Shown: positions 37,235 to 46,590 of the stretch, piece after piece
Position numbering within the stretch: the stretch's first letter is position 1
How the letters are laid out: each line of letters opens with the position of its first letter
From: Ruegeria sp. R13_0
Lineage (GTDB): Bacteria; Pseudomonadota; Alphaproteobacteria; Rhodobacterales; Rhodobacteraceae
Direction of reading: 5' to 3'
Assembly (NCBI RefSeq): GCF_017743995.1
Contig: NZ_JAGHRB010000001.1
Span: 124,001-188,000 of the forward strand
DNA length: 64,000 nt
Program-made: the position numbers and the translations under genes
The notes under the pieces: generated by a model
Seen by the model: only the letters and a program-made list of their open reading frames with translations
What the model was told of the DNA's origin: nothing
Databases searched by the model: none

Positions 37235-37250
37235 AAGGTGCCTCCTGTTC

Positions 37251-38570
37251 TCAGTTGGCCACGGTGAACGCATCGCCAAAGCCCAGATCCTTCACGTCGT
37301 TCTGGATGGCCTTGCGCTCGGCGCGGGTGGCGGCGGGTCCGACCAGCACGCGCCAGACGGTGTTGTCTTCGGTCTTCAACTCTCGCACCTCTGCCGACAT
37401 GCCGTTTCTGCGGATTTTGGCGGCGGCGCTGTTGGCATTGGACTGAACACCAAACGTACCAACCTGAACAAAGGGTTTCGAAAGAGACGATGTCGTGGCG
37501 GCCGTTGCGGCGACAGGCGTCGGCTCCGCGGCGTCGATAGCGGCTGCGGCCCCTTCGATCGGGTCAAGCGTAGTTTCGGTGATCGCGTTGGGGTCTTTTT
37601 TCTGCCACCACTTGCGTTTGGCCGGTTTTTCGGCAGGCGCAACCACCGGCGCATCAGTCAAAGCCGGAGCTGTGCTGGCCGCCGCTGCGGCAGCGCTCGG
37701 TGTCTCTACGGTCGCCTCGACGTCGGTCTCGGCTGCGTCCGAGGCAACAGCGGCTGCGCCTACAGTGCCTGCGGTCTCCGCTGCGGCGGGCTCTTTCTTC
37801 TGCCACCATTTGCGCTTGGCCGGTTTTTCCGTCTCAGAAGTGGCGTCGGATGCGTCAACCTCGGCTACGTCATTAGCGACGGCGGCCTCGGCCCCATCCT
37901 GGGCTGCGTCTGAGGCAACAGCGGCTGCGCCCACAACGCCTGCAGTCGCCGCTGCGGCAGGGGCTTTTTTCTGCCACCATTTGCGCTTAGCCGGTTTTTC
38001 CGTCTCAGAGGTGGCCTCGGATGCATCAATCTCGGCCACGTCACTGGCGGCGGCGGGCTCGGTGCTTGCTTCGGGCGCGGTCTCGGCCTCAGCGACCTCG
38101 GGCTCGGGCGCGACCTCAACGGTTTCTCGCCGCAAGGCCACCACGTTGATCTTGGTCGGCGCGCCAGCAAGGATACCCAATTGCTCCGCCGCTGCAGATG
38201 ATACCTGCAAGGCGGGGCCGGGCAGGTTGCGCTCCCGCCTGAACAAAGCGCCGGTCACCGATTTGTTGTTCGTGGCGTTTTTGATGATCACCCGTTCGGG
38301 CTGAGTCACATCAGGGTGGGCCACCCAGATCCCGCCCAGCGAGGGGCGACCGTCCCACAATCCGGCCTCGGTCAATTGGAACACGTCCGGTGCTTCGACA
38401 TCGCGCTGTGTGTCGCCGGAGGATTGCGGGAAAAGTTCGTTCTTGCTGGTATTTTCGTCGGGTTTTTCTGCGGTTGCCAGCGTTTCCTCGCAACCCGACA
38501 ACACCACCAAGGCTACAGCCAAGCACGCCAGCCGTTTTGGCCCTGGGCGGATCTCAGTCGCTCGCTTCAT
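37251..38570 (-). CDS. SPOR-domain lipoprotein with internal repeats
   Basis: 439 residues. Lipoprotein signal (VVLSGC, Cys ~26), a conserved domain at ~60-150, then a long Ala/Glu/Val-rich low-complexity region in which KPAKRKWWQKK occurs three times, and a C-terminal SPOR domain (about 357-439) that binds denuded septal peptidoglycan. It heads the operon with the carboxypeptidase 16 bases downstream, consistent with cell-wall work. The two longer repeat units share about 50 residues, implying a recent duplication. Confidence 0.88.
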   Translation of the reverse strand: MKRATEIRPGPKRLACLAVALVVLSGCEETLATAEKPDENTSKNELFPQSSGDTQRDVEAPDVFQLTEAGLWDGRPSLGGIWVAHPDVTQPERVIIKNATNNKSVTGALFRRERNLPGPALQVSSAAAEQLGILAGAPTKINVVALRRETVEVAPEPEVAEAETAPEASTEPAAASDVAEIDASEATSETEKPAKRKWWQKKAPAAAATAGVVGAAAVASDAAQDGAEAAVANDVAEVDASDATSETEKPAKRKWWQKKEPAAAETAGTVGAAAVASDAAETDVEATVETPSAAAAAASTAPALTDAPVVAPAEKPAKRKWWQKKDPNAITETTLDPIEGAAAAIDAAEPTPVAATAATTSSLSKPFVQVGTFGVQSNANSAAAKIRRNGMSAEVRELKTEDNTVWRVLVGPAATRAERKAIQNDVKDLGFGDAFTVAN

Positions 38571-38772
38571 TTTGTCATCCCTTGCCTGAAGGGGCCTCGT
38601 TCCCCGAGCCCCACCGTCAGCCAGCCGGTTCTTCGCGCCAGTCTGCTGCGGTCTTTCATGCGGATCATAACGTGGGTGTGGTTCTATGGAAAGTCCGCTG
38701 CTTGGGCTTCGGCAAGATTTCCCGATTTCGACTTGCCTCTGATTTCAGTTGGCCTTAGACCCTGCATTCGAC

Positions 38773-38862
38773 GGGGAGGTGGCAGAGTGGTCGAATGCGG
38801 CGGTCTTGAAAACCGTTGGGCGTGAGAGCGTCCCCAGGGTTCGAATCCCTGTCTCCCCGCCA
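38773..38862 (+). tRNA. tRNA-Ser (anticodon UGA)
   Basis: A 90-base class II tRNA. Acceptor GGGGAGG (38773-38779) pairs with 38852-38858, U8 follows, the anticodon loop CTTGAAA puts TGA at 38807-38809, there is a long variable arm, the T-arm GGGTTCGAATCCC is at 38838-38850, and CCA is encoded at 38860-38862. It marks the switch from core-like genes to the accessory region. Confidence 0.95.
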
Positions 38863-38977
38863 CTCATACCTGTCTCACTTCAGTTGTATTTTCTGACCCG
38901 GAATTGTGCCGCAATTCCCGCGCGTTGGCGCATGCGCTTTCAATTAGAGACGGAGCAGACTTTACATTGAGAGGAAA

Positions 38978-38990
38978 ATTCAGGCGCCAG
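38978..38990 (+). repeat. Terminal inverted repeat of the IS (left)
   Basis: ATTCAGGCGCCAG, matching the right end in inverted orientation with two mismatches. Confidence 0.6.
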
Positions 38991-39085
38991 TCTCAGTATC
39001 GCATTTTAGCGGGGTCGCTTTGGGCTGGATTTCCCCGATGCCCGGCAATTTACAGGGACTTTTCGCAAAACGGGTCTGATACTCG

Positions 39086-39874
39086 TCACTTCGCTTGGGC
39101 TCCAGGCTCATTGATTTGCAGCCAGAACAAGATGGTAGCCGCGGGTGCGATTGCTGATAGGAAGACCTTTGGGCATCTGTCATATCGGGTGGCAACCCGC
39201 CGCCAATCCTTCAGGCGCCCGAACATGATCTCGATGCGGTTACGGCGTTTATAGCGCCGCTTGTCGTACCGGACGGGATTGTCGCGTGATTTTCAACCAG
39301 GGATGCAAGGCCTTTTTCCCTTGTTTATCAGAGCTTCGCGGAACCAGTCCGCATCATACCCGCAATCACCCAGCAACCAATCAGCCGATGGTAGACTGTT
39401 CACTAGTGCCCTGGCTTCTGTATAATCGCTGACCTGCCCAGCGGATATGAAGAAGCGGATGGGACGTCCGAAGCTGTCAGAAATTACATACAGTTTCTTG
39501 TTCTTACCGCCCTTGGTGTGTCCGATCAGTCTGCCGCGCCCCCCTTATTTTAGCCGCGGGCTGGAGGCCGTGGGGTGCGCTTTGAGGGATGTTGCGCAAA
39601 TCATGATCTTCTTGTGGTCCGTGCCTTCAGTAGCCAGCCCGCTCATGATCCGAGCTAATACACCCAAATCGCTCCATCGTTTCCAACGATTGTAGAGCGT
39701 CTTTGGCGACCCATGTTTGCGAGGCGCTTCCCACCAACTTAATCCCTTGCGATTGAAGAAAACAATCCCGCTCAGTACACGTCGGTCATCAGCGCTCGGC
39801 TTGCCGTGGCTCTTCGGAAAGTATGGCCGAAGCCGCGACATCTGTTCGTCGGTCAACCAGAATGAATTGCTCAT
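39086..39874 (-). pseudogene. IS5-family transposase, two in-frame stops
   Basis: Reading from ATG 39874 in one frame gives a complete ~262-residue transposase: start MSNSFWLTDEQMSRLRPYFP, middle SADWLLGDCGYDADWFREAL with the catalytic-type aspartate, and end NRIEIMFGRLKDWRRVATRYDRCP with the conserved glutamate. It is broken by TAA at 39547-39545 (after SPRLK) and by TGA at 39295-39293 in CIPG*KSR, where relatives have arginine (CGA to TGA change). No frameshift is needed, so the loss is recent and by point mutation. Confidence 0.85.
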
Positions 39875-39891
39875 GATACACCCTTGAAATT

Positions 39892-39904
39892 CTGGGGCTT
39901 GAAT
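39892..39904 (-). repeat. Terminal inverted repeat of the IS (right)
   Basis: Reads ATTCAAGCCCCAG on the minus strand, partner of the left end. Confidence 0.6.
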
Positions 39905-39947
39905 CACACAGCCGAGATGGCAGCAACCAAATTTATGGGTCCAGAAC

Positions 39948-41123
39948 CTAGCCGTTCTTTGCATTGCGATGAATGTCCGCTTTCGAGACGTGGTTTTGTC
40001 TTCGGACTGCGCTGAATAAAGCGGGCGCGATGCAAGCAGCGGATAGTAGTGCAATGACCGAAAAGCCAAACAGTTCGTAAACGATTTTGAACACCGTAGT
40101 GCCAACAAACATCGCCGCATAGGTAACCGCACTGTAGAGGCCAAGTATGGTCGCGCGTTGCTGCGGAGAGAGAGCCGTCAACTGGCCTACGAGTATGTTC
40201 AATCCAAGATGGTTTGCAGCACCCCACGCGAAACAGAAAGCGATGAGCGCCATGCCGAACGGTGCAAGCAAGGAAAGCCCGATGTATGCGCAAAGCAATA
40301 GGGCGAATATGACGGGAGCGGATTTCGGCGCGCCATGCCTGTCGATCAAGCGATCTAACGGTGCGACGACGCCAAAGCCGACACCATAAGATAACGCCGC
40401 AAGACCAGCGATGCCGGTCGCGACTCCAAGACCTTGGGTCAGATGGGGACCGAGATACGCATAGAGCCCATAGAATGCGGCCATGTAGCAGGCCACGGCA
40501 AATAGGATCGGTGGCAAACCCTCAATCCGCAAGGCCTTCAATGGTGAGGTGACGTTGCCAACTGAACGGGGCTCCGAAGTACTGTTGCGTTTCAAAGCGA
40601 TCAGCAAGAAGAGAGCGGCAGTGCCCAAGAGCATGTAAACCGCGCGCCAATGCATGAAGTCGGTGAGGACGGCAGATATGCTTACCCCTGCAACGAGGCT
40701 GAGTGTCCAACCCGTCAGAACTTTTCCGAGAGTTTCGCTCTCTCGTCCCGTTGGTGCAATCTCAGCCGCCAAACCATAGATTGCTGGCAACGCAAGCCCC
40801 GCTGCCAATCCGGCCAATGCCTGACCGGCAATCAGAACCCATAGCGCTGGAGCTGATGCGCAGATTGCCATAGCAAAACACAACCCCACAAGCGCTAGGA
40901 ACAGGGCCCGTCGGAGACCAATCTGATCGGCCTTCGGCGCAAGTATGAGGGCGCTGATGGCTGTTGCCGCGCCATACACCGCCGAAGCCAACATAACATC
41001 AGTTGCGGAACTGCGCGGCAAGGACATCGCGACATCTGATGCGATTGGACTGAGGACCAAGGAGTTTGATCCGACAATACTGATACCGAGCATCAGGAGC
41101 CAAACTGGATTCATATCGCGCAC
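39948..41123 (-). CDS. MFS transporter
   Basis: 391 residues with about twelve membrane helices of the major facilitator superfamily; a motif A-like segment LAPKADQIGLRRAL follows helix 2. An arabinose-efflux-type drug or metabolite exporter is likely. It is divergent from an Lrp/AsnC regulator gene 86 bases away; such pairs often export amino acids under Lrp-type control, which is an inference. Its 3' end lies 44 bases from the IS end, so the element inserted just outside it. Confidence 0.88.
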   Translation of the reverse strand: MRDMNPVWLLMLGISIVGSNSLVLSPIASDVAMSLPRSSATDVMLASAVYGAATAISALILAPKADQIGLRRALFLALVGLCFAMAICASAPALWVLIAGQALAGLAAGLALPAIYGLAAEIAPTGRESETLGKVLTGWTLSLVAGVSISAVLTDFMHWRAVYMLLGTAALFLLIALKRNSTSEPRSVGNVTSPLKALRIEGLPPILFAVACYMAAFYGLYAYLGPHLTQGLGVATGIAGLAALSYGVGFGVVAPLDRLIDRHGAPKSAPVIFALLLCAYIGLSLLAPFGMALIAFCFAWGAANHLGLNILVGQLTALSPQQRATILGLYSAVTYAAMFVGTTVFKIVYELFGFSVIALLSAACIAPALFSAVRRQNHVSKADIHRNAKNG

Positions 41124-41209
41124 CTTTCGAAGTCATTCCAGTAGACGATTATTCGGCATGGCGGTACTGTATTCTGAGAAATCAAAAAAAATCGAATGAG
41201 GTTCGGAGA

Positions 41210-41683
41210 ATGTCTAAAGACAGATATGGCTTGGATAGGATTGACCGAAACCTATTAAGCCTCCTGAGCAAAGACGCTAAACAGAGCTATAGTGATTTGG
41301 GCAAGGCCGTCGGACTTTCTGCACCCGCCGTGCATGAGCGTGTAAAGCGCTACAAGTCCAGCGGGCGGATCAAGTCGGTGTCGGCCCAGCTTGACCCAAC
41401 AATGACTGGAAAGCGGTTTTTGGCATTCATTCACGTCAACACAACAGGATGGGGAAAGAGCGAGGACCTTATGCAGATCACAGAGCTTCCCGAAGTTGAA
41501 GAAATCCATTCCGTCACCGGTGATACCTGCATGATCTTGAAGGTACGGATGGAAAGTACGCAGGCCATGGAAGCACTGCTCGCACGACTCTACGCGCTCC
41601 CGGAAGTAGTCTCGACCAAGAGTTACGTAGCGCTGTCCACCTATTTGGAGCGCCCCGTCCAAGCAGGGGTTACCGATCTATGA
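41210..41683 (+). CDS. Lrp/AsnC-family transcriptional regulator
   Basis: 157 residues: an N-terminal HTH (LDRIDRNLLSLLSKDAKQSY ... AVHERVKRYKSSG, about residues 7-55) and a C-terminal RAM ligand domain with EEIHSVTGDTCMILKVR. Regulates the neighbouring exporter and itself in the usual divergent layout. The ATG is preceded by GGTTCGGAGA. Effector probably an amino acid. Confidence 0.9.
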   Translation: MSKDRYGLDRIDRNLLSLLSKDAKQSYSDLGKAVGLSAPAVHERVKRYKSSGRIKSVSAQLDPTMTGKRFLAFIHVNTTGWGKSEDLMQITELPEVEEIHSVTGDTCMILKVRMESTQAMEALLARLYALPEVVSTKSYVALSTYLERPVQAGVTDL

Positions 41684-41861
41684 ACTGAGCAATTCGGACA
41701 TTGCCAGAACGGCTCCTGCGCCTGCAATCCAGACACTCCGTCAAATTCCCGCAGCCGCAGTACGTTGAACGTCTGCATCGAGCCCTGAGCTACCGATCAA
41801 TTCGATAGTGTGAGGAGCGGCGGCCAAGCGCCGTTAATCGGCTTGATCACCAATGTGATTT

Positions 41862-41927
41862 GTTTTCAGAAACTAGTTGACAGGTTCCGTTTTCGGAACC
41901 ATCAATATCTTGTTCCGAAAACGGAAC
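41862..41927. promoter_or_regulatory. Cluster of palindromic operator-like repeats
   Basis: GGTTCCGTTTTCGGAACC (41883-41900) and GTTCCGAAAACGGAAC (41912-41927) are hairpin-like palindromes and reverse complements of one another; a weaker copy GTTTTCAGAA lies at 41862-41871. Centres are about 27-28 bases apart. They sit 54 bases before the start of a small HTH-like gene, as expected for repressor binding sites. The rest of 41684-41980 holds no gene. Confidence 0.6.
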
Positions 41928-41980
41928 TAAATCATTCACCGGTAGACGGCAACTGGCCGCGCCACTCAGGAGAGAAGAAG

Positions 41981-42415
41981 ATGGATGGACAGCACCGCCA
42001 CGACGCGGCTTACGCAACGATGTGTTCTTATCTTGGCTTAACGGCGAGAGACGTAGCCGAAATCGGAGGGTTCTCTGATCGGTTCGCGCGAGACATTCTC
42101 GCAGGCCGGAAATCCTTTCCGCAAGACACTAAGATCGCACTATTCCAGTTGTTCAAAGACTACCGAAACATCGTGAAAGCGATGAAGCTAGAAGCCCGTG
42201 CTGGCATAGGAGTTTTCTACATCTATCGCACCAACGAACAGCTTCGCGCCTCACCAGTCGGCAAAGTTTGGCAGAAGGTTGGAAAATCCAAAGGTGGATT
42301 TGTTGGCCCCTACCGAAACGCAGCTTGGGAAGTCCATGAATGGGCTTTGGACCCATGCAACGGACCTACAACCCCGGTTAGCTTGGTCTTCGCAGACACT
42401 CCCAACGTAAACTAA
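41981..42415 (+). CDS. Putative HTH protein of the accessory region
   Basis: 144 residues from ATG 41981 (AGGAGAGAAGAAG upstream). Residues ~10-60 (YLGLTARDVAEIGGFSDRFARDILAGRK) look like a phage-type helix-turn-helix; the C-terminal part has several tryptophans (GKVWQKVGKSKGGF, WEVHEWALDP) and no recognised fold. Position behind repeated palindromes suggests an autoregulated DNA-binding protein. A longer open frame to 41810 would run through the palindromes and is not accepted. Identity beyond this unknown. Confidence 0.55.
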   Translation: MDGQHRHDAAYATMCSYLGLTARDVAEIGGFSDRFARDILAGRKSFPQDTKIALFQLFKDYRNIVKAMKLEARAGIGVFYIYRTNEQLRASPVGKVWQKVGKSKGGFVGPYRNAAWEVHEWALDPCNGPTTPVSLVFADTPNVN

Positions 42416-42499
42416 CCGATCAACCCTAAAAAAACAGCACTGCCAAGGCACAGGCGAAGTCTGTGCGCGGCCTCCGGCTGTCCAAACTAGAGGTGAAAA

Positions 42500-43504
42500 A
42501 TGTCAGACCTTTTCGTCAATACGTTCAAAGAGACCCGAACCTGCACCTTCAAAGGGGACGTTTACGACGTTCGGGACAACGGTGCGATTCTTCGCAAGAA
42601 GCGCTCCGGCGGACGGCACCGTAAGCTCGACAACTTCTGGACCTTCGGCACCAAAGACGCCCACTCAGGATACGCGAATTTCGGGAGCCACAAAGTTCAC
42701 CGGATCGTCGCAACGGCCTTTCATGGCGAGCCACCAACCAGCCAGCACATTGTCGATCACATTGACACCAACCGAATGAACAACCGCCCAGAGAACCTCC
42801 GCTGGATCACGAGACTTGAGAACATCTTGCTGAACCCGATCACACTTAAGCGGGTTCTTGAGGCATACGGTTCTGTTGAAGAGTTCTTTGCCGATCCCTC
42901 GAAGCCGAAACATAAGCCACTTCCGAACCAATATGATTGGATGCGCACGGTATCGGCATCAGAGGCCGCAGAGAGCAAGCGGAAACTTGAGAACTGGGCG
43001 GCAAGCTCAACATCGCCTTCGGGCGCAGGTCTGGGTGAGTGGCTGTTTGAACACCGCAAACGGGTCGAACCACCCAAGTTGCCCGAGATTACTCCGTCTC
43101 TGACTGAAGGTGCCGCACAACTGAACTGGCGGACACCGTCAGAGTTTCCGTGCTGTCCTGAGCCGGGGAAAAATCACACACTTATGGATTACTTTCGGGC
43201 GCTTTCGTTCGGGACGGTTTTTGCAGCGAACGAACACGGAAAGTCGTTTTTTGTTGATGGCTGCCGGGACCGACACAGCGACTGTTTGATTGTGGTTTGC
43301 CGGATTGAGAATAATCCAATCAACGATTGGGGAATTACCTGCGTCTATCTTCACGAAGGCACATTCATTCACGAAAACAAGGCAACCTATTTAACTTTGG
43401 TTGAAGCCATGGAAATCTATTCTGCGGGAACCGGGGAGGGGTTCCGTCCCGAGAACTATGAGCCGGAACTCGGGCCGTCGATTGGCTCCCCGCGGAAAGC
43501 CTAA
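42500..43504 (+). CDS. HNH endonuclease-like protein
   Basis: 334 residues. Residues ~65-102 hold an HNH_3-type nuclease: VHRIVATAFHGEPP, then IVDHIDTNRMNNRPENLRWIT, as in phage and homing HNH enzymes (two histidines, asparagine and the NLRW end). The C-terminal two thirds are not recognised. GAGGTGAAAA precedes ATG 42500. It follows the HTH-like gene by 84 bases; composition is less GC-rich than the core region. It may be a stranded phage or homing nuclease gene. Confidence 0.75.
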   Translation: MSDLFVNTFKETRTCTFKGDVYDVRDNGAILRKKRSGGRHRKLDNFWTFGTKDAHSGYANFGSHKVHRIVATAFHGEPPTSQHIVDHIDTNRMNNRPENLRWITRLENILLNPITLKRVLEAYGSVEEFFADPSKPKHKPLPNQYDWMRTVSASEAAESKRKLENWAASSTSPSGAGLGEWLFEHRKRVEPPKLPEITPSLTEGAAQLNWRTPSEFPCCPEPGKNHTLMDYFRALSFGTVFAANEHGKSFFVDGCRDRHSDCLIVVCRIENNPINDWGITCVYLHEGTFIHENKATYLTLVEAMEIYSAGTGEGFRPENYEPELGPSIGSPRKA

Positions 43505-43901
43505 AGAAGAGTTAGCACCGGCTGCCAAGTCCGCATTGCTGTCGTTCGCACCATGCGTGAGATTTAGGCCTGACGGAGCTTACAGCAAGGACCGCACAGC
43601 TGTCATACGCTGCGGCTGTACAAATGTCCGTTCACGTGCGGCGAGGCGAAGAAGATCGTCTTTGTCCCTAAGGACGTTTCGGTCAGTACAATTCAAATCT
43701 CTACGGCACAGACCCCGCCATGTGCACCGTCAACGCTCGTGTTGTCATGTGTTTGTGGCACAACTTCAATGACCCGTGCACCAAACGCTCAGAGAATCTT
43801 CGCAGCATAATCCTGACAGCCGTCGCATATTCGTGCATGATGAAAAAACAGGCAGACCTATTTGCCTTCCTGGAAGTGCTTGAATTCTCAAGGGGCGCGC
43901 T
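43505..43901. other. No supported gene; possible gene debris
   Basis: Some 400 bases between the HNH gene and the transporter. Short open stretches shift between frames (for example a piece with CPFTCGEAKKIVFVPKD and another with AMCTVNARVVMCLWHN), which would fit a decayed gene, but none was recognised and no start is convincing. Confidence 0.4.
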
Positions 43902-45341
43902 TTGGAAATATTGGTTAACGGCATAAACACGGTTCTTTGGAACTACGTATTGATCTACGGTCTTCTTGGAACCGGTATCTTTTTTTCAATTCGTCTTGGT
44001 GCGCTTCAGTTTCTCCATTTTGGGGAAATGTTGCGCGTCCTGACGTCTGCGAAGAGCACGGACAAAAGAGGTATTACTCCTTTTCAAGCGCTGACAGTAA
44101 GTCTGGCTTCTCGCGTCGGCACTGGAAACCTTGCTGGCGTAGCCGTGGCTCTGACCTTGGGAGGTCCAGGCGCAATCTTTTGGATGTGGATCGTGGCATT
44201 GGTTGGAATGGCCACCGCCTATTCCGAAAGTACTTTGGCCCAACTCTACAAAGTCACATCTTCCAACGGAAGGTTCAGAGGAGGTCCCGCGTTCTACATG
44301 GCCAACGCCTTGAACGCTCCTTGGGCTGGGGTCATTTTCTCGATCTGCTTGATTGTCAGCTTTGGTTTGGTTTTTGTCGCGGTCCAATCCAACTCGATTG
44401 CTGAGGCTTTCGAGGGCGCGTTCGGGTTAAATAAATTGGTCGTTGGCATAGCGCTGGCCGCAGCCGCAGCGGTGGTCATATTCGGCGGAATAAGAACCAT
44501 CGCAAAGTTTGCAGAGATCGTTGTACCGCTCATGGCTGGTCTCTACCTTTTGCTTGCAGGTGTTGTCGTAGTCCTGAACATTTCCGAAGTACCCGCTATG
44601 TTGTGGTCGATTGTTGCGGGTGCATTTGGCCTGCAGGAAGCTGCTGGAGGCGTGACAGGAGGCGTCATGGCTGCTGCGCTTAACGGCATCAAACGGGGAC
44701 TTTTCTCCAACGAAGCGGGCATGGGCTCAGCACCAAACATTGCAGCAGTTGCAACACCTGATCCTCATCACCCTTCCAGCCAAGGTTTCGTCCAGGCATT
44801 TGGGTGTTTTGTGGACACGATTTTGGTCGCAACGGCAACTGCACTGCTTATTCTTCTGTCGGGCGCGATCGAAATTGATGGACCTACCGGAATGCGACTG
44901 ACTCAAGACGCGGCGGCGGTCCATCTCGGCGAAATCGGCCGCCATTTTATCGCGATTGCCATCGTCTTCTTTGGCTTCACATCCATACTTGGCAACTACT
45001 CATATGCCGAAAACGCGATGACGTTCCTAAAACTGGAAGGCAAATTGCCGATTTACATCTTGCGATTGAGTTGCCTTTCAATGGTTGTCTGGGGCGCTGT
45101 GCAAGCTGTCGCGACAGTGTTCAATTTCGCGGATGCGGCCATGGGAATAATGGCGACCATCAATTTGGTGGCGATAGTGCTGCTCTCTGGAACCGTCTAC
45201 AAACTAACGGTGGATTATTTCTCGCAACGCCGACAGAACCTTGAACCTCGCTTTGTCGCAAGCAAATTTCCCGAACTGAGTAAGGGCGTAGATCACACTG
45301 TCTGGACGGAGGAGACCCATGCCGACACTCAAAACCATTGA
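43902..45341 (+). CDS. Sodium:alanine/glycine(glutamine) symporter, AGCS family
   Basis: 479 residues, about eleven membrane helices. The AGCS signatures [26 protein letters not shown] compactly near residue 65 and [17 protein letters not shown] are present. Start is TTG 43902, with AAGGGG about 10 bases upstream; no ATG fits. It overlaps the glutaminase gene by 23 bases, so glutamine is the likely substrate, by analogy with the glsA-glnT pairs of other bacteria. Confidence 0.88.
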   Translation: MEILVNGINTVLWNYVLIYGLLGTGIFFSIRLGALQFLHFGEMLRVLTSAKSTDKRGITPFQALTVSLASRVGTGNLAGVAVALTLGGPGAIFWMWIVALVGMATAYSESTLAQLYKVTSSNGRFRGGPAFYMANALNAPWAGVIFSICLIVSFGLVFVAVQSNSIAEAFEGAFGLNKLVVGIALAAAAAVVIFGGIRTIAKFAEIVVPLMAGLYLLLAGVVVVLNISEVPAMLWSIVAGAFGLQEAAGGVTGGVMAAALNGIKRGLFSNEAGMGSAPNIAAVATPDPHHPSSQGFVQAFGCFVDTILVATATALLILLSGAIEIDGPTGMRLTQDAAAVHLGEIGRHFIAIAIVFFGFTSILGNYSYAENAMTFLKLEGKLPIYILRLSCLSMVVWGAVQAVATVFNFADAAMGIMATINLVAIVLLSGTVYKLTVDYFSQRRQNLEPRFVASKFPELSKGVDHTVWTEETHADTQNH

Positions 45342-46278
45342 AAGCGAAAGGCTTCAGGAAGTCTTGGACGATATCGCAGATCGCATTGCCGGCATGTCCG
45401 AAAGGGGGAAGGTAGCACAGTATATTCCAGAACTCGCCACAGTTGATTTGAACCAATTCGGTATTGCCGTTGCACCCATCAACGGTCCGCTCGTGTCTGC
45501 TGGGGACGCGAACACGTTGTTTTCAATCCAGAGTATCTCAAAAGTGTTCTCGCTTACTTTGGCACTGCAACGGGTTGGCGCCACCTTGTGGCAGAGAGTT
45601 GGCCGAGAACCTTCCGGCGATCCGTTCAATTCAATCGTTCAGCTCGAACACGAGCGCGGAATCCCGAGGAACCCGTTTATCAACCCCGGAGCGATCGTAG
45701 TGGCCGATGTTCTGCTCGAAAACCGTTCTGCTGACGACGCAATCAACGACCTCTTAGCGTTGTGCCGAGAGCTTGCAGAAGACAACTCGGTTGAGGTTGA
45801 TGTCTCGGTTGCAGATTCAGAGATCCGAACCGGTTCCAGAAATCGTGCGCTTGCCCATTTTATGCAGGCGGAAGGAAACCTTAAGTCTCCCGTAGAGGAG
45901 GTTCTGTCGCTCTACTTTCGCCAGTGTAGCATCGCCATGTCTTGCGAACAGTTGGCGCTAGCAGGTCGTTTTCTTGCGGCGGCGGGTCAAAATCCGGCCA
46001 CCGGCGCCACAGTATTATCAGCGCAAAGAGCAAGAAGAGTTACTGCGCTCATGATGATGTGTGGATCCTACGATGCTTCGGGCGAATTTGCCTTCCGCGT
46101 TGGCCTTCCAGCGAAAAGCGGTGTTGGCGGCGGAATCCTGTGCATTGTACCTGGTATCGCATCTGTTGTCGCCTGGAGCCCCGGGCTCGATCAAAAAGGC
46201 AATTCCTATTTGGCAACAATTGCATTTCAAGAACTGGTACGCGCCACAGGGTGGTCCATCTTCGGACCAAGTGTTTAA
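45319..46278 (+). CDS. glsA: Glutaminase
   Basis: Hydrolyses glutamine to glutamate and ammonia. 319 residues, beta-lactamase-like glutaminase A fold with the catalytic S72-I-S-K75, the [12 protein letters not shown] block and [12 protein letters not shown]. Length close to the ~308 norm. ATG 45319 has GGAGGAG upstream within the end of the symporter gene. With the symporter it forms a glutamine uptake and use pair. Confidence 0.93.
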   Translation: MPTLKTIESERLQEVLDDIADRIAGMSERGKVAQYIPELATVDLNQFGIAVAPINGPLVSAGDANTLFSIQSISKVFSLTLALQRVGATLWQRVGREPSGDPFNSIVQLEHERGIPRNPFINPGAIVVADVLLENRSADDAINDLLALCRELAEDNSVEVDVSVADSEIRTGSRNRALAHFMQAEGNLKSPVEEVLSLYFRQCSIAMSCEQLALAGRFLAAAGQNPATGATVLSAQRARRVTALMMMCGSYDASGEFAFRVGLPAKSGVGGGILCIVPGIASVVAWSPGLDQKGNSYLATIAFQELVRATGWSIFGPSV

Positions 46279-46590
46279 CTCGGATTGTGGGAAACGGGTT
46301 CAAATGTACTTAATTCCGCTTTAATGACCGGCTGAGAACACAACTGAAGTGTGACCGGTATGGGTGGCGGCGCTGTCAGACGAGTAATCCGAGAATAGGT
46401 TTACAGCACATTGAGCGGCGATCATCTTTTCATGGATAGAAGCTTAGAAAGCCCCAGCCGCCTCAACACAAGTTGTACTGAAAAGACTGCCCCAGAGTCT
46501 TCGTCTCGGCAACCTTACCCGCGCGACTTGTTATCAAAGGTTGTGAGGCCTTAGCCAGATCTTCTAGCGAGACCGACGCGCTGCTGTCAA
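46279..46590. other. No supported gene
   Basis: 312 bases between the convergent ends of glsA and the TetR gene. All six frames carry frequent stops. No terminator-like hairpin with a T-run was seen and no family fragment was recognised. Confidence 0.5.

Larger units (their letters stand above)
38978..39904 (-). mobile_element. Inactive IS5-family insertion sequence
   Basis: About 927 bases, 115 bases downstream of the tRNA-Ser. Ends are imperfect inverted repeats: 38978-38990 and, on the other strand, 39904-39892 agree at 11 of 13 positions (ATTCAGGCGCCAG against ATTCAAGCCCCAG). Between them is a DDE transposase of the IS427-like group on the minus strand with two nonsense codons. No clear target duplication was seen; true ends may lie a few bases outside. 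Confidence 0.8.

Noticed and set aside
39545..39874. Programmed frameshift IS with separate orfA and orfB
   Set aside because: Both parts are in the same frame, separated by a plain TAA, so nonsense mutation explains the break better.
46279..46590. Transposase or integrase remnant between glsA and the TetR gene
   Set aside because: No conserved motif could be read in any frame.
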